NCBI RefSeq assembly: GCF_010725725.1
Contig: NZ_AP022599.1
Span: forward strand, 4,960,001-5,024,000
DNA length: 64,000 nucleotides
Origin: Mycolicibacterium pulveris
GTDB taxonomy: Bacteria; Actinomycetota; Actinomycetes; Mycobacteriales; Mycobacteriaceae
Direction of reading: 5' to 3'
Shown: in pieces, positions 28,224 to 36,193 of the stretch
Position numbering within the stretch: the stretch's first letter is position 1
How the letters are laid out: each line of letters opens with the position of its first letter
Notes under the pieces: model-generated
What the model was told of the DNA's origin: nothing
Databases searched by the model: none
The model's input: the letters and a program-made list of their open reading frames with translations, nothing else
Translations under genes and position numbers: made by a program

Positions 28224-29743
28224 CGGCCGATCTCCTCGGCATCGGGCCACCCCGACCCGACCAACCCGTACGGGCGCGAGTCGAGGTCGCCGCCGTCGAG
28301 GCTGGTGTAGATGTGTTTGATCTGGGTGTATTCGAGCATTCCCTCGAGCCCGTACTCCCTGCCGAACCCGCTGCGCTTGTAGCCTCCGAACGGTTGCGGT
28401 GCAAGCACTCCGTAATCGTTGATCCACACGGTGCCCGCCTGAACCAGCCTCGCCACCTCCCGCGCCTGAACCATGGGTCCCCAGACGGCGGCCCCGAGGC
28501 CGTAGTCAGTACCGTTGGCCAGCGCTACGGCCTCCTCGACGGTGGAATAGCGCAGCACCGCGAGCACCGGGCCGAACACTTCTTCCCGCGCGATCTCCAT
28601 CTCCGGCCGGATGTCAGCGAGAACCGTTGGCAGGTAGTAGAAGCCGTCGGCATCGACCTCGGCGCGCCGGCCCCCGACCACGACTTTGGCGCCCTGCTCG
28701 ACCGCCCGCTGCACCATGCCGTCGACCCGGTCGAGCTGCTGATCGGAGATCAGCGGCCCGACATCGGTCGCGTAGTCCTCGGCGGGGCCCAGCACCAACG
28801 CCTCAGTGCGTTCCCGCAGGAGTTCGAGAGCATCCGCATAACTGGTGTCGGGGACCAGAAACCGGGTCGTTGCCACGCACGCCTGTCCGGCGTGCATGAA
28901 CGCGGCGAACAGCGCGGCGCGGGCGGCGAGTTCGACATCGCCGCCGGGCAACAGGATGCTGGGTGATTTCCCGCCCAGCTCGAGCGTCAACCGCTTCACG
29001 GTCGGCGCAGCCGAGGCCATCACCCTGCTGCCGACGGCGGTGCTGCCGGTGAACGTGACATGGTCGACGTCAGGATGCTCGACCAGTGCCTCACCGGCCA
29101 CGACGTCGCCGTGTACCAGGTTGATCACGCCGTGCGGAACCCCCGCTGATTCGCAGGCACGGATGAACTCGATGCTCGCCAGCGGGGTCAGCGGCGAGGA
29201 CTTGATCACCACCGAGTTACCCATCAAGATCGGCGGCACCGACTTCCAAATGGTCATGAACAGCGGGAAATTGAACGGGACGAATCCGGCACACACGCCG
29301 ACCGGTTCTCGGCGCACTTCGCTCTGACCGACGCTTGGAGCGCTGGTGATCGGTGTGGCGCGAACGTCATCGATGAGCCCGGCCCACTCAGCCATCTCCC
29401 GGATCATCCCGATCGGAGTCGCGGTCTGCATCATCCCCGACAACCGAACCGGGCAGCCCGCCTCCTTCGGGATGATCTCATCGAAGAGGCTCATGCGCTG
29501 CTCGAGTTCGACGGCAAGCCGCACGATCACCGCACGCCGTTCCTCGGCGGGAAGGTGGCGCCAGGTGCCCTCGTCGAAGGCCTGCCGCGCGGCTCGGACG
29601 GCGCTGTCGACGACTGCGGCAGTGCTGTCTGGGACACGTGCGATGGCGACGTCGTGCGAGGGATCGGTGACGGTGATCCACCGGTCGGATCCGCCGTCGA
29701 CCCACTCGCCGTCGATGTAGTTCAGTTCTGTTGGGACAGCCAT
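28220..29743 (-). CDS. Aldehyde dehydrogenase family protein
   Basis: The 507-residue NAD(P)-dependent enzyme has the motifs VPFNFPLFMTIWKSVPP, FTGSTAVGSRV, the general-base region LELGGKSPSILL and the nucleophile region HAGQACVATTRF. The C-terminus contains PFGGYKRSGFGREYG. It oxidises an aldehyde to an acid. In this operon it sits between a P450 with SDRs and an acyl-CoA ligase, which suggests a chain alcohol to aldehyde to acid to CoA ester. ATG 29743 is the first with a fitting ribosome binding site (GAAAG). Confidence 0.92.
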   Translation of the reverse strand: MAVPTELNYIDGEWVDGGSDRWITVTDPSHDVAIARVPDSTAAVVDSAVRAARQAFDEGTWRHLPAEERRAVIVRLAVELEQRMSLFDEIIPKEAGCPVRLSGMMQTATPIGMIREMAEWAGLIDDVRATPITSAPSVGQSEVRREPVGVCAGFVPFNFPLFMTIWKSVPPILMGNSVVIKSSPLTPLASIEFIRACESAGVPHGVINLVHGDVVAGEALVEHPDVDHVTFTGSTAVGSRVMASAAPTVKRLTLELGGKSPSILLPGGDVELAARAALFAAFMHAGQACVATTRFLVPDTSYADALELLRERTEALVLGPAEDYATDVGPLISDQQLDRVDGMVQRAVEQGAKVVVGGRRAEVDADGFYYLPTVLADIRPEMEIAREEVFGPVLAVLRYSTVEEAVALANGTDYGLGAAVWGPMVQAREVARLVQAGTVWINDYGVLAPQPFGGYKRSGFGREYGLEGMLEYTQIKHIYTSLDGGDLDSRPYGLVGSGWPDAEEIGR

Positions 29744-29763
29744 GTGGTTGCTTTCAATCCAGC

Positions 29764-30153
29764 TCAGTCGAGGGGGATCTGGCTCATTTTTTCGATTACG
29801 TACTTGAAGGCGTTCATGTTCTTCAGCAGCGTGGCCATCTTTCCCTTGACCTTCAGCTGTCCCCGGGTCAGCGCCACGGTCGGGTCGATGGTGTTCGTCA
29901 GTACGCCCCGCCATACGTCGGCGGATCCGGCGATGACGAAATCGGCCTCGATCTCACCGCGCGAATCCAGCTCGTGCACGTCGGTGACACGGCCGGATTC
30001 GAAGCGTGTGTAGAACGCCTTGTCGACCGGCTCGCCGTAGTCGAACACCATCGAGTAGGAGATCTTGGTGCCGCGCTTGTTGATCCATTCGTCGTCGTCG
30101 TTGAGGACCTTTCCCATCTCCTCGTAGACCTCGACCGTTCCGAACTTCGCCAT
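29764..30153 (-). CDS. SCP2 sterol-carrier-domain protein
   Basis: The 129-residue protein is a stand-alone SCP2-like lipid-binding domain, with the typical ending TRGQLKVKGKMATLLKNMNAF. Such domains bind sterols or fatty acyl-CoA in a hydrophobic tunnel. An AAGGAAGG ribosome binding site lies before ATG 30153. It sits 20 bases before the aldehyde dehydrogenase gene. A soluble carrier inside a P450/FadD operon fits a poorly soluble substrate. Confidence 0.85.
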   Translation of the reverse strand: MAKFGTVEVYEEMGKVLNDDDEWINKRGTKISYSMVFDYGEPVDKAFYTRFESGRVTDVHELDSRGEIEADFVIAGSADVWRGVLTNTIDPTVALTRGQLKVKGKMATLLKNMNAFKYVIEKMSQIPLD

Positions 30154-30189
30154 CGGGGGTTTCCTTCCTTGACGGGTATCAAATCGACT

Positions 30190-30942
30190 TCAGGCGACCA
30201 GTGAATATCCACCGTCTACGACAACAATTTGTCCTGTGACACAGTTGAAGTCAGGACCGGCGAGGGCGGCGATCACCCGGGCGATGTCGCTGGGACGGGC
30301 CAATCGGCGGTTGAGTGGCGTGCGTTTCGCGGTCGCGGCGAGGAACTGCACGACGTCTGGGGCATCGGGTCGATGGGCGGGATCATCGATGAGACACGGT
30401 GACACCGCGTTGACGCGTATACCGGAGCGACCGAACTCGACCGCAAGGTAGCGGACGGTCGATTCGAGCGCCGCCTTGGCCGGCCCGAGCGCTCCGTAGT
30501 AACCCGCGTACCTCTCGGCGCCGAGGCTGCTCACGGCCACGATCGATCCGTGCGATTCCGCCAGATGCCTTCTTGCGGCGATCGCCACCCGGCGAAACCC
30601 GTGGGTCACCACGTCGAAGCATCGCTCGACGTCAGCGTCGCTCACGTCGGAGAGTCGGCCCAGCACCAACGGCACCGCCGTCACCACGATCGTGTCAAGC
30701 CCGCCCAGCGCGTCGGCGGCCTCGTCGACCATACGTGCACCGTCACAGGCGATGTCGCCCTGCACCAGAACGCTGCGCACCTGCGGCCCGAGTTCGCCGG
30801 CGACCTCTTTGGCCTCGCGGTGCCCGGTGTGGAACGTGAGCGCGAGATCATGTCCCCGAGACGCCAGTTCCAGAGCGGTTGCCTTCCCGACACCCCGGCT
30901 GCCACCGATGATCAACGTGCGCGGCCGCATTGTCACCGACAT
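30190..30942 (-). CDS. Short-chain dehydrogenase/reductase, FabL-like
   Basis: The 250-residue Rossmann protein has a nucleotide-binding motif GGSRGVGKA (residues 13-21). Its active site does not have the usual Y-x3-K spacing. Instead Y149-x6-K156 is seen in YYGALGPAK, preceded by SSLGAERY, which is the pattern of enoyl reductases such as FabL. It may therefore reduce an enoyl or related double bond, or be an atypical SDR. The start is uncertain: ATG 30942 gives the length used here, while GTG 30936 would make a 4-base overlap with the P450 stop. Confidence 0.8.
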   Translation of the reverse strand: MSVTMRPRTLIIGGSRGVGKATALELASRGHDLALTFHTGHREAKEVAGELGPQVRSVLVQGDIACDGARMVDEAADALGGLDTIVVTAVPLVLGRLSDVSDADVERCFDVVTHGFRRVAIAARRHLAESHGSIVAVSSLGAERYAGYYGALGPAKAALESTVRYLAVEFGRSGIRVNAVSPCLIDDPAHRPDAPDVVQFLAATAKRTPLNRRLARPSDIARVIAALAGPDFNCVTGQIVVVDGGYSLVA

Positions 30943-32159
30943 TCCAGGTGCATCTCGGTGACACCGCGTACGGCCGAGAGATGGTGGACGACAGATGTCC
31001 CGGGCTTGATCCCGAACTCCGGGAAGCGCTCGAGCCACTGCTGAATTGCGATTCTCAGCTCGGCGCGCGCCAGGAAGGCGCCGAGGCAGCGGTGTGGCCC
31101 TGCGCCGAATGCGATGTGGCGGTTCGGGGAACGTTGGAAGTCGATGGACATCGGGTTCTCGAACTCGTCGGCGTCGCGGCAGGACGAGCCCATCAGCAGG
31201 AGTACCCGATCATCCTTTTTCATCTGCACGCCGCGGATCTCAACGTCGCGGGTGAGGCGTCGCCCGGGCAGTACCGGGGCGAACCACCGCAGCAGCTCCT
31301 CGACCGCCGTTTCGATGCGCTCCGGATGCTCGATCAACTCCCTGCGATAGCCCGGGTTCTTGGCGAGGAACTCGATACTCAACCCCAAGACGCCCTGCAC
31401 GGTGTCGAGCCCCGCCAGCAGCACGATGAAGATGAAGTCCAGGATCTCGAACTGGGTCAGCGGGCGCTCACCGCCGAACGAGGCGGAGCGCAGCCAGTCG
31501 ATGAAGTCGGCATCGTCACCTGACTTGGGGGGGCCGAGCTCCTCTCGCCGGTCGAGTTCCTCGGCGAAGTAGCCGACCAGCTCGTAGCCGGTCTCCTCCT
31601 TGATCCGCAGTGACTCCTCGGGATCCGGGGAGGGCTCGCGCATCAGCTTTTCCGTCCACTCCAGGAACTTCGGCGCGTCCGCAATCGGCCACCCCATCAT
31701 GTCCAGGAAGATCCGGGTGGGAAGAACGTGCGCGAACTCGGCCACGAATTCGCATTCGCCGCGTTCGGCGATCTTGTCGATGAGCTCGTTGGTGTGCTGC
31801 AGGATCTTTTCTTCGAGCGGGCGCAACCGGGCGACCGTGAACAGGGGTTGCAGGATCTTGCGATATTTGGCGTGGTCGGGCCCGTCGGTCTCCACCGGGA
31901 TGACGGGGCGTTCACTTCCAATACCGTTGGGCGGTATCGGGTTCGGATACGATGAGAAGAGTTCGGTGTCCTGGTAGGCGCGGAGCACGTCGTCGTACTT
32001 CGAGAGCATCCAGAAGCCGCCATACTGTTCGCTGTGCGCGACCGGACACTTCTCCCGCATCCGGTCGAAGACCGGATTGGCGTCTTCTTGGTACTCGGGG
32101 CAACCGTAATGGAATTGCGAGATTTCGGGGTCGTCGGCACCGACATCGACGTAGGTCAC
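30933..32159 (-). CDS. Cytochrome P450
   Basis: The 408-residue soluble P450 has the I-helix oxygen-activation motif LLAGLDTVQG, the K-helix EELLR, and the haem-binding loop FGAGPHRCLGAFLAR with the Cys thiolate. It should hydroxylate a C-H bond using electrons from the ferredoxin encoded directly upstream (ATGA overlap). Its place beside SDRs, an aldehyde dehydrogenase and FadD suggests terminal or side-chain oxidation. The CYP family number cannot be assigned without alignment. Confidence 0.95.
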   Translation of the reverse strand: MTYVDVGADDPEISQFHYGCPEYQEDANPVFDRMREKCPVAHSEQYGGFWMLSKYDDVLRAYQDTELFSSYPNPIPPNGIGSERPVIPVETDGPDHAKYRKILQPLFTVARLRPLEEKILQHTNELIDKIAERGECEFVAEFAHVLPTRIFLDMMGWPIADAPKFLEWTEKLMREPSPDPEESLRIKEETGYELVGYFAEELDRREELGPPKSGDDADFIDWLRSASFGGERPLTQFEILDFIFIVLLAGLDTVQGVLGLSIEFLAKNPGYRRELIEHPERIETAVEELLRWFAPVLPGRRLTRDVEIRGVQMKKDDRVLLLMGSSCRDADEFENPMSIDFQRSPNRHIAFGAGPHRCLGAFLARAELRIAIQQWLERFPEFGIKPGTSVVHHLSAVRGVTEMHLECR

Positions 32160-32383
32160 AGCTCCTCCTCCAGATTGATGGCGCGCTCTGGGCAGTTCTC
32201 CTCGGCTCGTCGAGCCGCTGCGATGTCCGAGGGAGTCGGGTCAAGGACAACGGAGTAGCCGTCGTCGTCGATGTCGAAGATGGCCGGAGCATGGATCAGG
32301 CAGACGGCGTGCCCGGCACAGCGTGTCCGATCCACGCTGACCCGCACCCGCCGATCGCTTCGCTGCGCCGAATCCGCGGACAT
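32156..32383 (-). CDS. P450-partner ferredoxin with CxxHxxC motif
   Basis: The 75-residue ferredoxin has ligands C22-x2-H25-x2-C28 and C64-P, a mycobacterial P450-redox-partner pattern in which the second Cys of a 4Fe cluster motif is His. It probably carries a [3Fe-4S] or a His-ligated [4Fe-4S] cluster. Both ends overlap neighbours by 4 bases (the SDR stop and the P450 start), so it is made in step with the P450. No cognate ferredoxin reductase other than the KshB-like protein is in the window. Confidence 0.9.
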   Translation of the reverse strand: MSADSAQRSDRRVRVSVDRTRCAGHAVCLIHAPAIFDIDDDGYSVVLDPTPSDIAAARRAEENCPERAINLEEEL

Positions 32384-33210
32384 CAGTTCAGGCTCGTCAT
32401 TCCGGCGTCGATGGGCATCGTGATTCCCGTGACGTAACGGCCTTCGTCGGACACCAAGAACAGCACCGCGCGGCTGACGTCGACGTCTTCGATGGCAAAG
32501 ACGGGCAGCGAGTTCACCATGTGTTCGGCGATGTCGGGGTTGGCTTCGATGAACTCGGGGAAGAAGTCGTTGGTGATCATCGGGGTCGCCACCCCGGTGG
32601 GGTGCACGGTGTTGACCCGAATGTTGTGCTTGCCCAGGGCGTTCGCGTAGGCCTTCATCAGCCCGACCACACCGAATTTCGCGGCGAAGTAGCCGTCGGT
32701 GCCGCCGCCCATGTCGGTCGGTTGCGCACGCAGGCCCGCGGCCGAACTGGTGATCACGATGGCGCCGCCGCGTTCTCCGGAGATGAGGTGAGGCACGGTG
32801 ACCTGCAGCGTGTTCCACACCCCGGTGAGCATGATGTCGACCGAGTCCCGAAACGCCTCACGAGAGTTGTCGAAGGGGGGCAGCCCGTGCGCCATGATCC
32901 CGGCGTTGGCCAACACGATGTCCAGTCGTCCGAGCTCGCGCACGCCGTCGTCCACGGCCGACTTGAGCGCGTCGAAATCCCGGACGTCGGCGACCGTGGC
33001 GATGATCCGTCGCCCGGTGTCCTCGACCAGCTTCACCGTCTCGGCGAGGTCGTCGGGAGTCGCCATCGGGTAGTTGACGGTGGGCAGCTGACGGCACAGG
33101 TCGATGCCGATGATGTCGGCGCCCTCCTCCGCCAGTGCCACCGCATGCGAACGGCCCTGGCCTCGGGCAACGCCGGTGATGAAGGCCACTTTGCCGTCGA
33201 GTTTGCCCAT
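32383..33210 (-). CDS. Mycofactocin-coupled type SDR oxidoreductase
   Basis: The 275-residue SDR has GVARGQGRSHAVALAEEGADI (residues 13-33) and ATPDDLAETVKLVEDTGRRI. These are signature stretches of the mycofactocin-associated SDR family, whose tightly held nicotinamide is recycled by the redox cofactor mycofactocin. The catalytic Y-x3-K is YFAAK. GAGGAA precedes the ATG. It is the first gene of the nine-gene operon and may oxidise the alcohol produced by the P450. No mycofactocin biosynthesis genes are in the window. Confidence 0.88.
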   Translation of the reverse strand: MGKLDGKVAFITGVARGQGRSHAVALAEEGADIIGIDLCRQLPTVNYPMATPDDLAETVKLVEDTGRRIIATVADVRDFDALKSAVDDGVRELGRLDIVLANAGIMAHGLPPFDNSREAFRDSVDIMLTGVWNTLQVTVPHLISGERGGAIVITSSAAGLRAQPTDMGGGTDGYFAAKFGVVGLMKAYANALGKHNIRVNTVHPTGVATPMITNDFFPEFIEANPDIAEHMVNSLPVFAIEDVDVSRAVLFLVSDEGRYVTGITMPIDAGMTSLN

Positions 33211-33253
33211 CTTCGTTCCTCATCGAGAGGGTCCCGCGGACCGCGCGAAATAG

Positions 33254-33275
33254 TTTAAACAGCTATACGATTAGC
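33254..33275. promoter_or_regulatory. Candidate GntR operator upstream of SDR-P450 operon
   Basis: TTTAAACAGCTATACGATTAG lies 44-65 bases before the SDR ATG in the only non-coding gap (164 bases) upstream of the nine-gene operon. Its AGCTA core is at 33261-33265. It resembles the other AGYTA-centred sites of the island. Confidence 0.45.
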
Positions 33276-33374
33276 AAAATACATTCCGGTGTCATCCGTG
33301 TCCAGACCCAATCGGGCATCAGTCCCGAGATAAGTCCCGAGCCACCCGCCGCGCCTGTCATCGCCGGAATGCGC

Positions 33375-34388
33375 TCAACCCACCGTGGCGGGCGTCTGCG
33401 TCTCCGTCTGAGCCGGGTCCGGGTAGAACTGCTTCGCCCACTTCCTGAACGCGATGTACTGGCGCTCCTGACTGCGGAACCCCGGACGCTCCAGATACGC
33501 CTGGTTCTCCCAGATCGTGCGGTCGACGTTGGGGCCCAGCACTTCCGCGTGCTGGGCCTTGATCAAGGCCATCGCCACCTTGTCGGGGACGTCACCGGTG
33601 TCCCCCGGCGCGCGTTGGACCCACGCCGACAGGCGCACGTCCATACGTTCGCGGTCGATCGGCGTCGGACACAGGATGTGAATGAACTTGCGCAAGCTGT
33701 GCATTCGCGTACGCATCACCCCGAAGCCGTAAGCCTTGTTGCCGAACTCCGCGTCGACCGGGCCCCGCGGGCTGCTGAACTGCCCCCGGTATCCGACCAC
33801 CAGCACCGGGCCGTCGTCGTCCCACTGCGTGATCGTCGGAATGTCCAGCCAGCGATGCGCGTAGTGCACGTGGACCACATCGGCGATGTTCTCTGCCATG
33901 ATCTGCGGTTGGCACGCCATCGGATCCAGCACGGCACCATGCGGCCAGGCCGGATAGAAATCCGGGGACACCGCCTCGGGCTCGACCTCGATCTCCCAGG
34001 CCGGCGGCCGACCCAGCTCGTCGTACCACAGCAGGACCAGGCCCATCACCTCACGGGTTTCGTAGACGCGTAACACGTTGTCCCCTTCGATGCGGGTGCC
34101 GTCGGGCGTCAGCGCTGATCCGTCGGGCTGCCACAACCATCCGTCGACCACGCATTCGAGCGCTTCTCCGACCACCCGGCTGGCGCGGCCGAGATCGACG
34201 CCACGGCGCTTCTCGCGGGCATCCATCGCATGGACTCGGCCCGACGCGCCGCGCCACACCACCAGGTCACGGCACCAGTAATGGCGTGCGACGACGTCGC
34301 CGACGGCGATTTCGGGTGACCAGGCAACCTGAAACCAACCGGTCGGGAAGACGGTTTGGGTCCATCCGGCGATCGCGCCCTGTCTCAT
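33375..34388 (-). CDS. Rieske-oxygenase-like subunit with catalytic-iron triad but no Rieske ligands (subunit C)
   Basis: The 337-residue protein is KshA-like over its whole length, including the C-terminal IW...R.W..QFY.D pattern. It keeps the mononuclear iron triad: D170-x2-H173-x4-H178 in ENIADVVHVHYAH, and D289 in NVDRTIW. The N-terminal domain has lost the cluster ligands: MDAREKRRG stands where Cys-x-His is expected, and C79 is followed by V-V-D82 instead of x2-His. It should bind catalytic iron but cannot hold a [2Fe-2S] cluster, so it needs electrons from another subunit. ATG 34388 is taken because AGGTGG lies about 6 bases upstream; two GTG codons precede it. It is transcribed alone, upstream of the SDR-P450 operon. 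Confidence 0.82.
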   Translation of the reverse strand: MRQGAIAGWTQTVFPTGWFQVAWSPEIAVGDVVARHYWCRDLVVWRGASGRVHAMDAREKRRGVDLGRASRVVGEALECVVDGWLWQPDGSALTPDGTRIEGDNVLRVYETREVMGLVLLWYDELGRPPAWEIEVEPEAVSPDFYPAWPHGAVLDPMACQPQIMAENIADVVHVHYAHRWLDIPTITQWDDDGPVLVVGYRGQFSSPRGPVDAEFGNKAYGFGVMRTRMHSLRKFIHILCPTPIDRERMDVRLSAWVQRAPGDTGDVPDKVAMALIKAQHAEVLGPNVDRTIWENQAYLERPGFRSQERQYIAFRKWAKQFYPDPAQTETQTPATVG

Positions 34389-34570
34389 CTGCACCACCTC
34401 ATGGATTTGCGGACATCGTGGCCCGTCCGGCTCGACGACTGCCGTCGCTTCTCGAGAACGTCGTCAGCGTACGCTCATCAAAGGCAAATCATCAATCTAA
34501 TTCAGTGGATTCACCACCGCCGCCCATGTCGCCCGGCGGCCGGCTGTTGACAGGACCACGGTCCATACTT

Positions 34571-34592
34571 TCAAATCAGATAAATATTTTAG
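34571..34592. promoter_or_regulatory. AT-rich promoter element before thiolase-DUF35 operon
   Basis: TCAAATCAGATAAATATTTTAG lies just before the thiolase start in the 226-base divergent gap with subunit C. It resembles the island operator found at 38881 (AGCTAAATATTT), but the core reads AGATA rather than AGYTA, so it may be only a promoter. Confidence 0.3.
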
Positions 34593-34614
34593 GAATCGGC
34601 CTTCGATCGAGGTG

Positions 34615-35781
34615 ATGAGTGGTGCCGGAAAGCGGGCGGTGGCCGTGACGTGTGCGGTCGTGGGCATCGGTCGCACCGAGTTCAGCCGCAACTCGGGCCG
34701 GACTCCGCAGGCCATGGCGGTTGAAGCCTGCCGATCCGCGATAGCGGACGCGGGCCTGACGGTTGCCGACGTCGACGGGTGGGCCTCATATCAGTTCAAC
34801 GACTCTGCGATGTCCGGTGACGTCGCCTGGGCGGCCGGACGGGATGAGATCGAGTGGGCGCCGACCCTGCTCGGCGGCGGAGACATGGCCGCGCAGGTGG
34901 TGATGGATGCCGTCGCGGCGATCGAGTCCCGACGTTGCCGCGCAGTGGTGGTTTTCCGCTCGCTCAACGGCCGTTCGGGATACCGGTTCGGCACCATGTC
35001 GGCACCGATGGAGGTGGGCGGTAAGGCGCAATTCGACGCGCCCGCCGCCTATCTCGTGCCTCCGCAATACCTCGCAACCTGGGCGCGGCGATACCAGGCC
35101 GAGTACCACAGCACCGAGGAGGACCTGGCCCAGGTCGCGGTCACCCAGCGGCGGCATGCGCAGCGCAATCCCCATGCGGCCCTACGGACTCCGCTGACAG
35201 TAGACGACTACCTGAGCAGTCGGTGGATCTGCGAGCCGTTCCGGGTCAACGATTGCGCCTACGAGGTCGACGGGGCGGTGGCGATCCTGATCACCTCTGC
35301 GGCAGTGGCGGCCGACACCGCGCACCGCCCGGTCTACTACCGCGGGGGCGCGGGTTCGATCAGCGGCTCGGGGTGGTTGGCCTGGCCCGACATGACCGAG
35401 ATGTACTCCCGGTGGGCGGGCCCGCGGCTGTGGGCGCGAACCGGGTTCACACCGGCCGATATCGACGTCGCCCTGATGTACGACTGCTTCACCTACACCG
35501 TGCTGGCCACGCTCGAAGACTATGGGTTCTGCGGCAAAGGCGAAGCCGGAGCGTATCTGGCGGCCGGACGCGGCACCTACGGCGGTGACGTCGTGGTCAA
35601 CCCGCACGGTGGCCTCCTGTCGGAGGGGTACCTGCACGGAATGAACCATCACTTCGAGGCCGTGGCCCAGCTGCGAGGGGACGCCGGAGAGCGCCAGGTC
35701 GACGCTGCCGGCGTTGCGCTGGTCACCGCGGGGGCCGGGCCGTTCGGCGGCGCGGTCATCTACGGAACCGAAGCGCCATGA
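34615..35781 (+). CDS. Thiolase-like lipid-transfer protein (Ltp2-type retro-aldolase)
   Basis: The 388-residue protein has the thiolase fold but resembles the Ltp proteins of steroid degradation, which act as retro-aldolases with a DUF35 partner. Visible landmarks are VGIGRTEFSRNSGRTPQAMAVEA at the N-terminus, ALMYDCFTYTVLATLEDYGF, and NPHGGLLSEGYLHGMNH near the C-terminus. The classical thiolase nucleophile motif NxCxSG is not seen (RSLNGRSG occupies that region), as in Ltp2. The DUF35 gene overlaps its end (ATGA), supporting a two-subunit aldolase. The start is ATG 34615 or the adjoining GTG 34612; both have an unusually close GAGG. Confidence 0.8.
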   Translation: MSGAGKRAVAVTCAVVGIGRTEFSRNSGRTPQAMAVEACRSAIADAGLTVADVDGWASYQFNDSAMSGDVAWAAGRDEIEWAPTLLGGGDMAAQVVMDAVAAIESRRCRAVVVFRSLNGRSGYRFGTMSAPMEVGGKAQFDAPAAYLVPPQYLATWARRYQAEYHSTEEDLAQVAVTQRRHAQRNPHAALRTPLTVDDYLSSRWICEPFRVNDCAYEVDGAVAILITSAAVAADTAHRPVYYRGGAGSISGSGWLAWPDMTEMYSRWAGPRLWARTGFTPADIDVALMYDCFTYTVLATLEDYGFCGKGEAGAYLAAGRGTYGGDVVVNPHGGLLSEGYLHGMNHHFEAVAQLRGDAGERQVDAAGVALVTAGAGPFGGAVIYGTEAP

Positions 35782-36188
35782 TCCAAGACGCCTGGCCACG
35801 GCCCCTTCCCGATGCGGAGACCGAGGGTTACTGGAACGCCATCTCGGCGGGTCACCTAGCGATATGCCGCTGCCTGCGGTGCCGGACGTTCGTACATCCG
35901 CCGCTGGAACGGTGTCGAATGTGTGCCGGGCCCGTCGAGTTCACCGAGGTTTCCGGCGCGGGCACCTTGTACAGCTGGATCACGGTGAATCGTCAGTCGG
36001 TTCCCGGCCCGGCCGTGCCGTACCAGGTGGGCATCGTCGAACTCGACGTCCAGCCCGGCGTTCGGCTGGCCGGCATCATCTGCGATGAGGGCCACCACCC
36101 GTTGGAGATGGGGATGGTCGTCGACGTCGAGGTGCGACGGGTTCCCGGTGGCAGTCTCGTGGCGCCGGCGATCGTCCCGAGGTCGTAG
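35778..36188 (+). CDS. DUF35 OB-fold, zinc-ribbon partner of the Ltp-like protein
   Basis: The 136-residue protein begins with a zinc ribbon (CRCLRC and CRMC, Cys-x2-Cys pairs at about residues 33-36 and 49-52). An OB-fold with GAGTLYSWITVNRQ and YQVGIVELD follows. Stand-alone DUF35 proteins bind Ltp-type thiolases and let them act as aldolases in side-chain removal. It overlaps the upstream gene by 4 bases and ends 5 bases before the convergent GntR gene. Confidence 0.85.
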   Translation: MIQDAWPRPLPDAETEGYWNAISAGHLAICRCLRCRTFVHPPLERCRMCAGPVEFTEVSGAGTLYSWITVNRQSVPGPAVPYQVGIVELDVQPGVRLAGIICDEGHHPLEMGMVVDVEVRRVPGGSLVAPAIVPRS

Positions 36189-36193
36189 GACCC

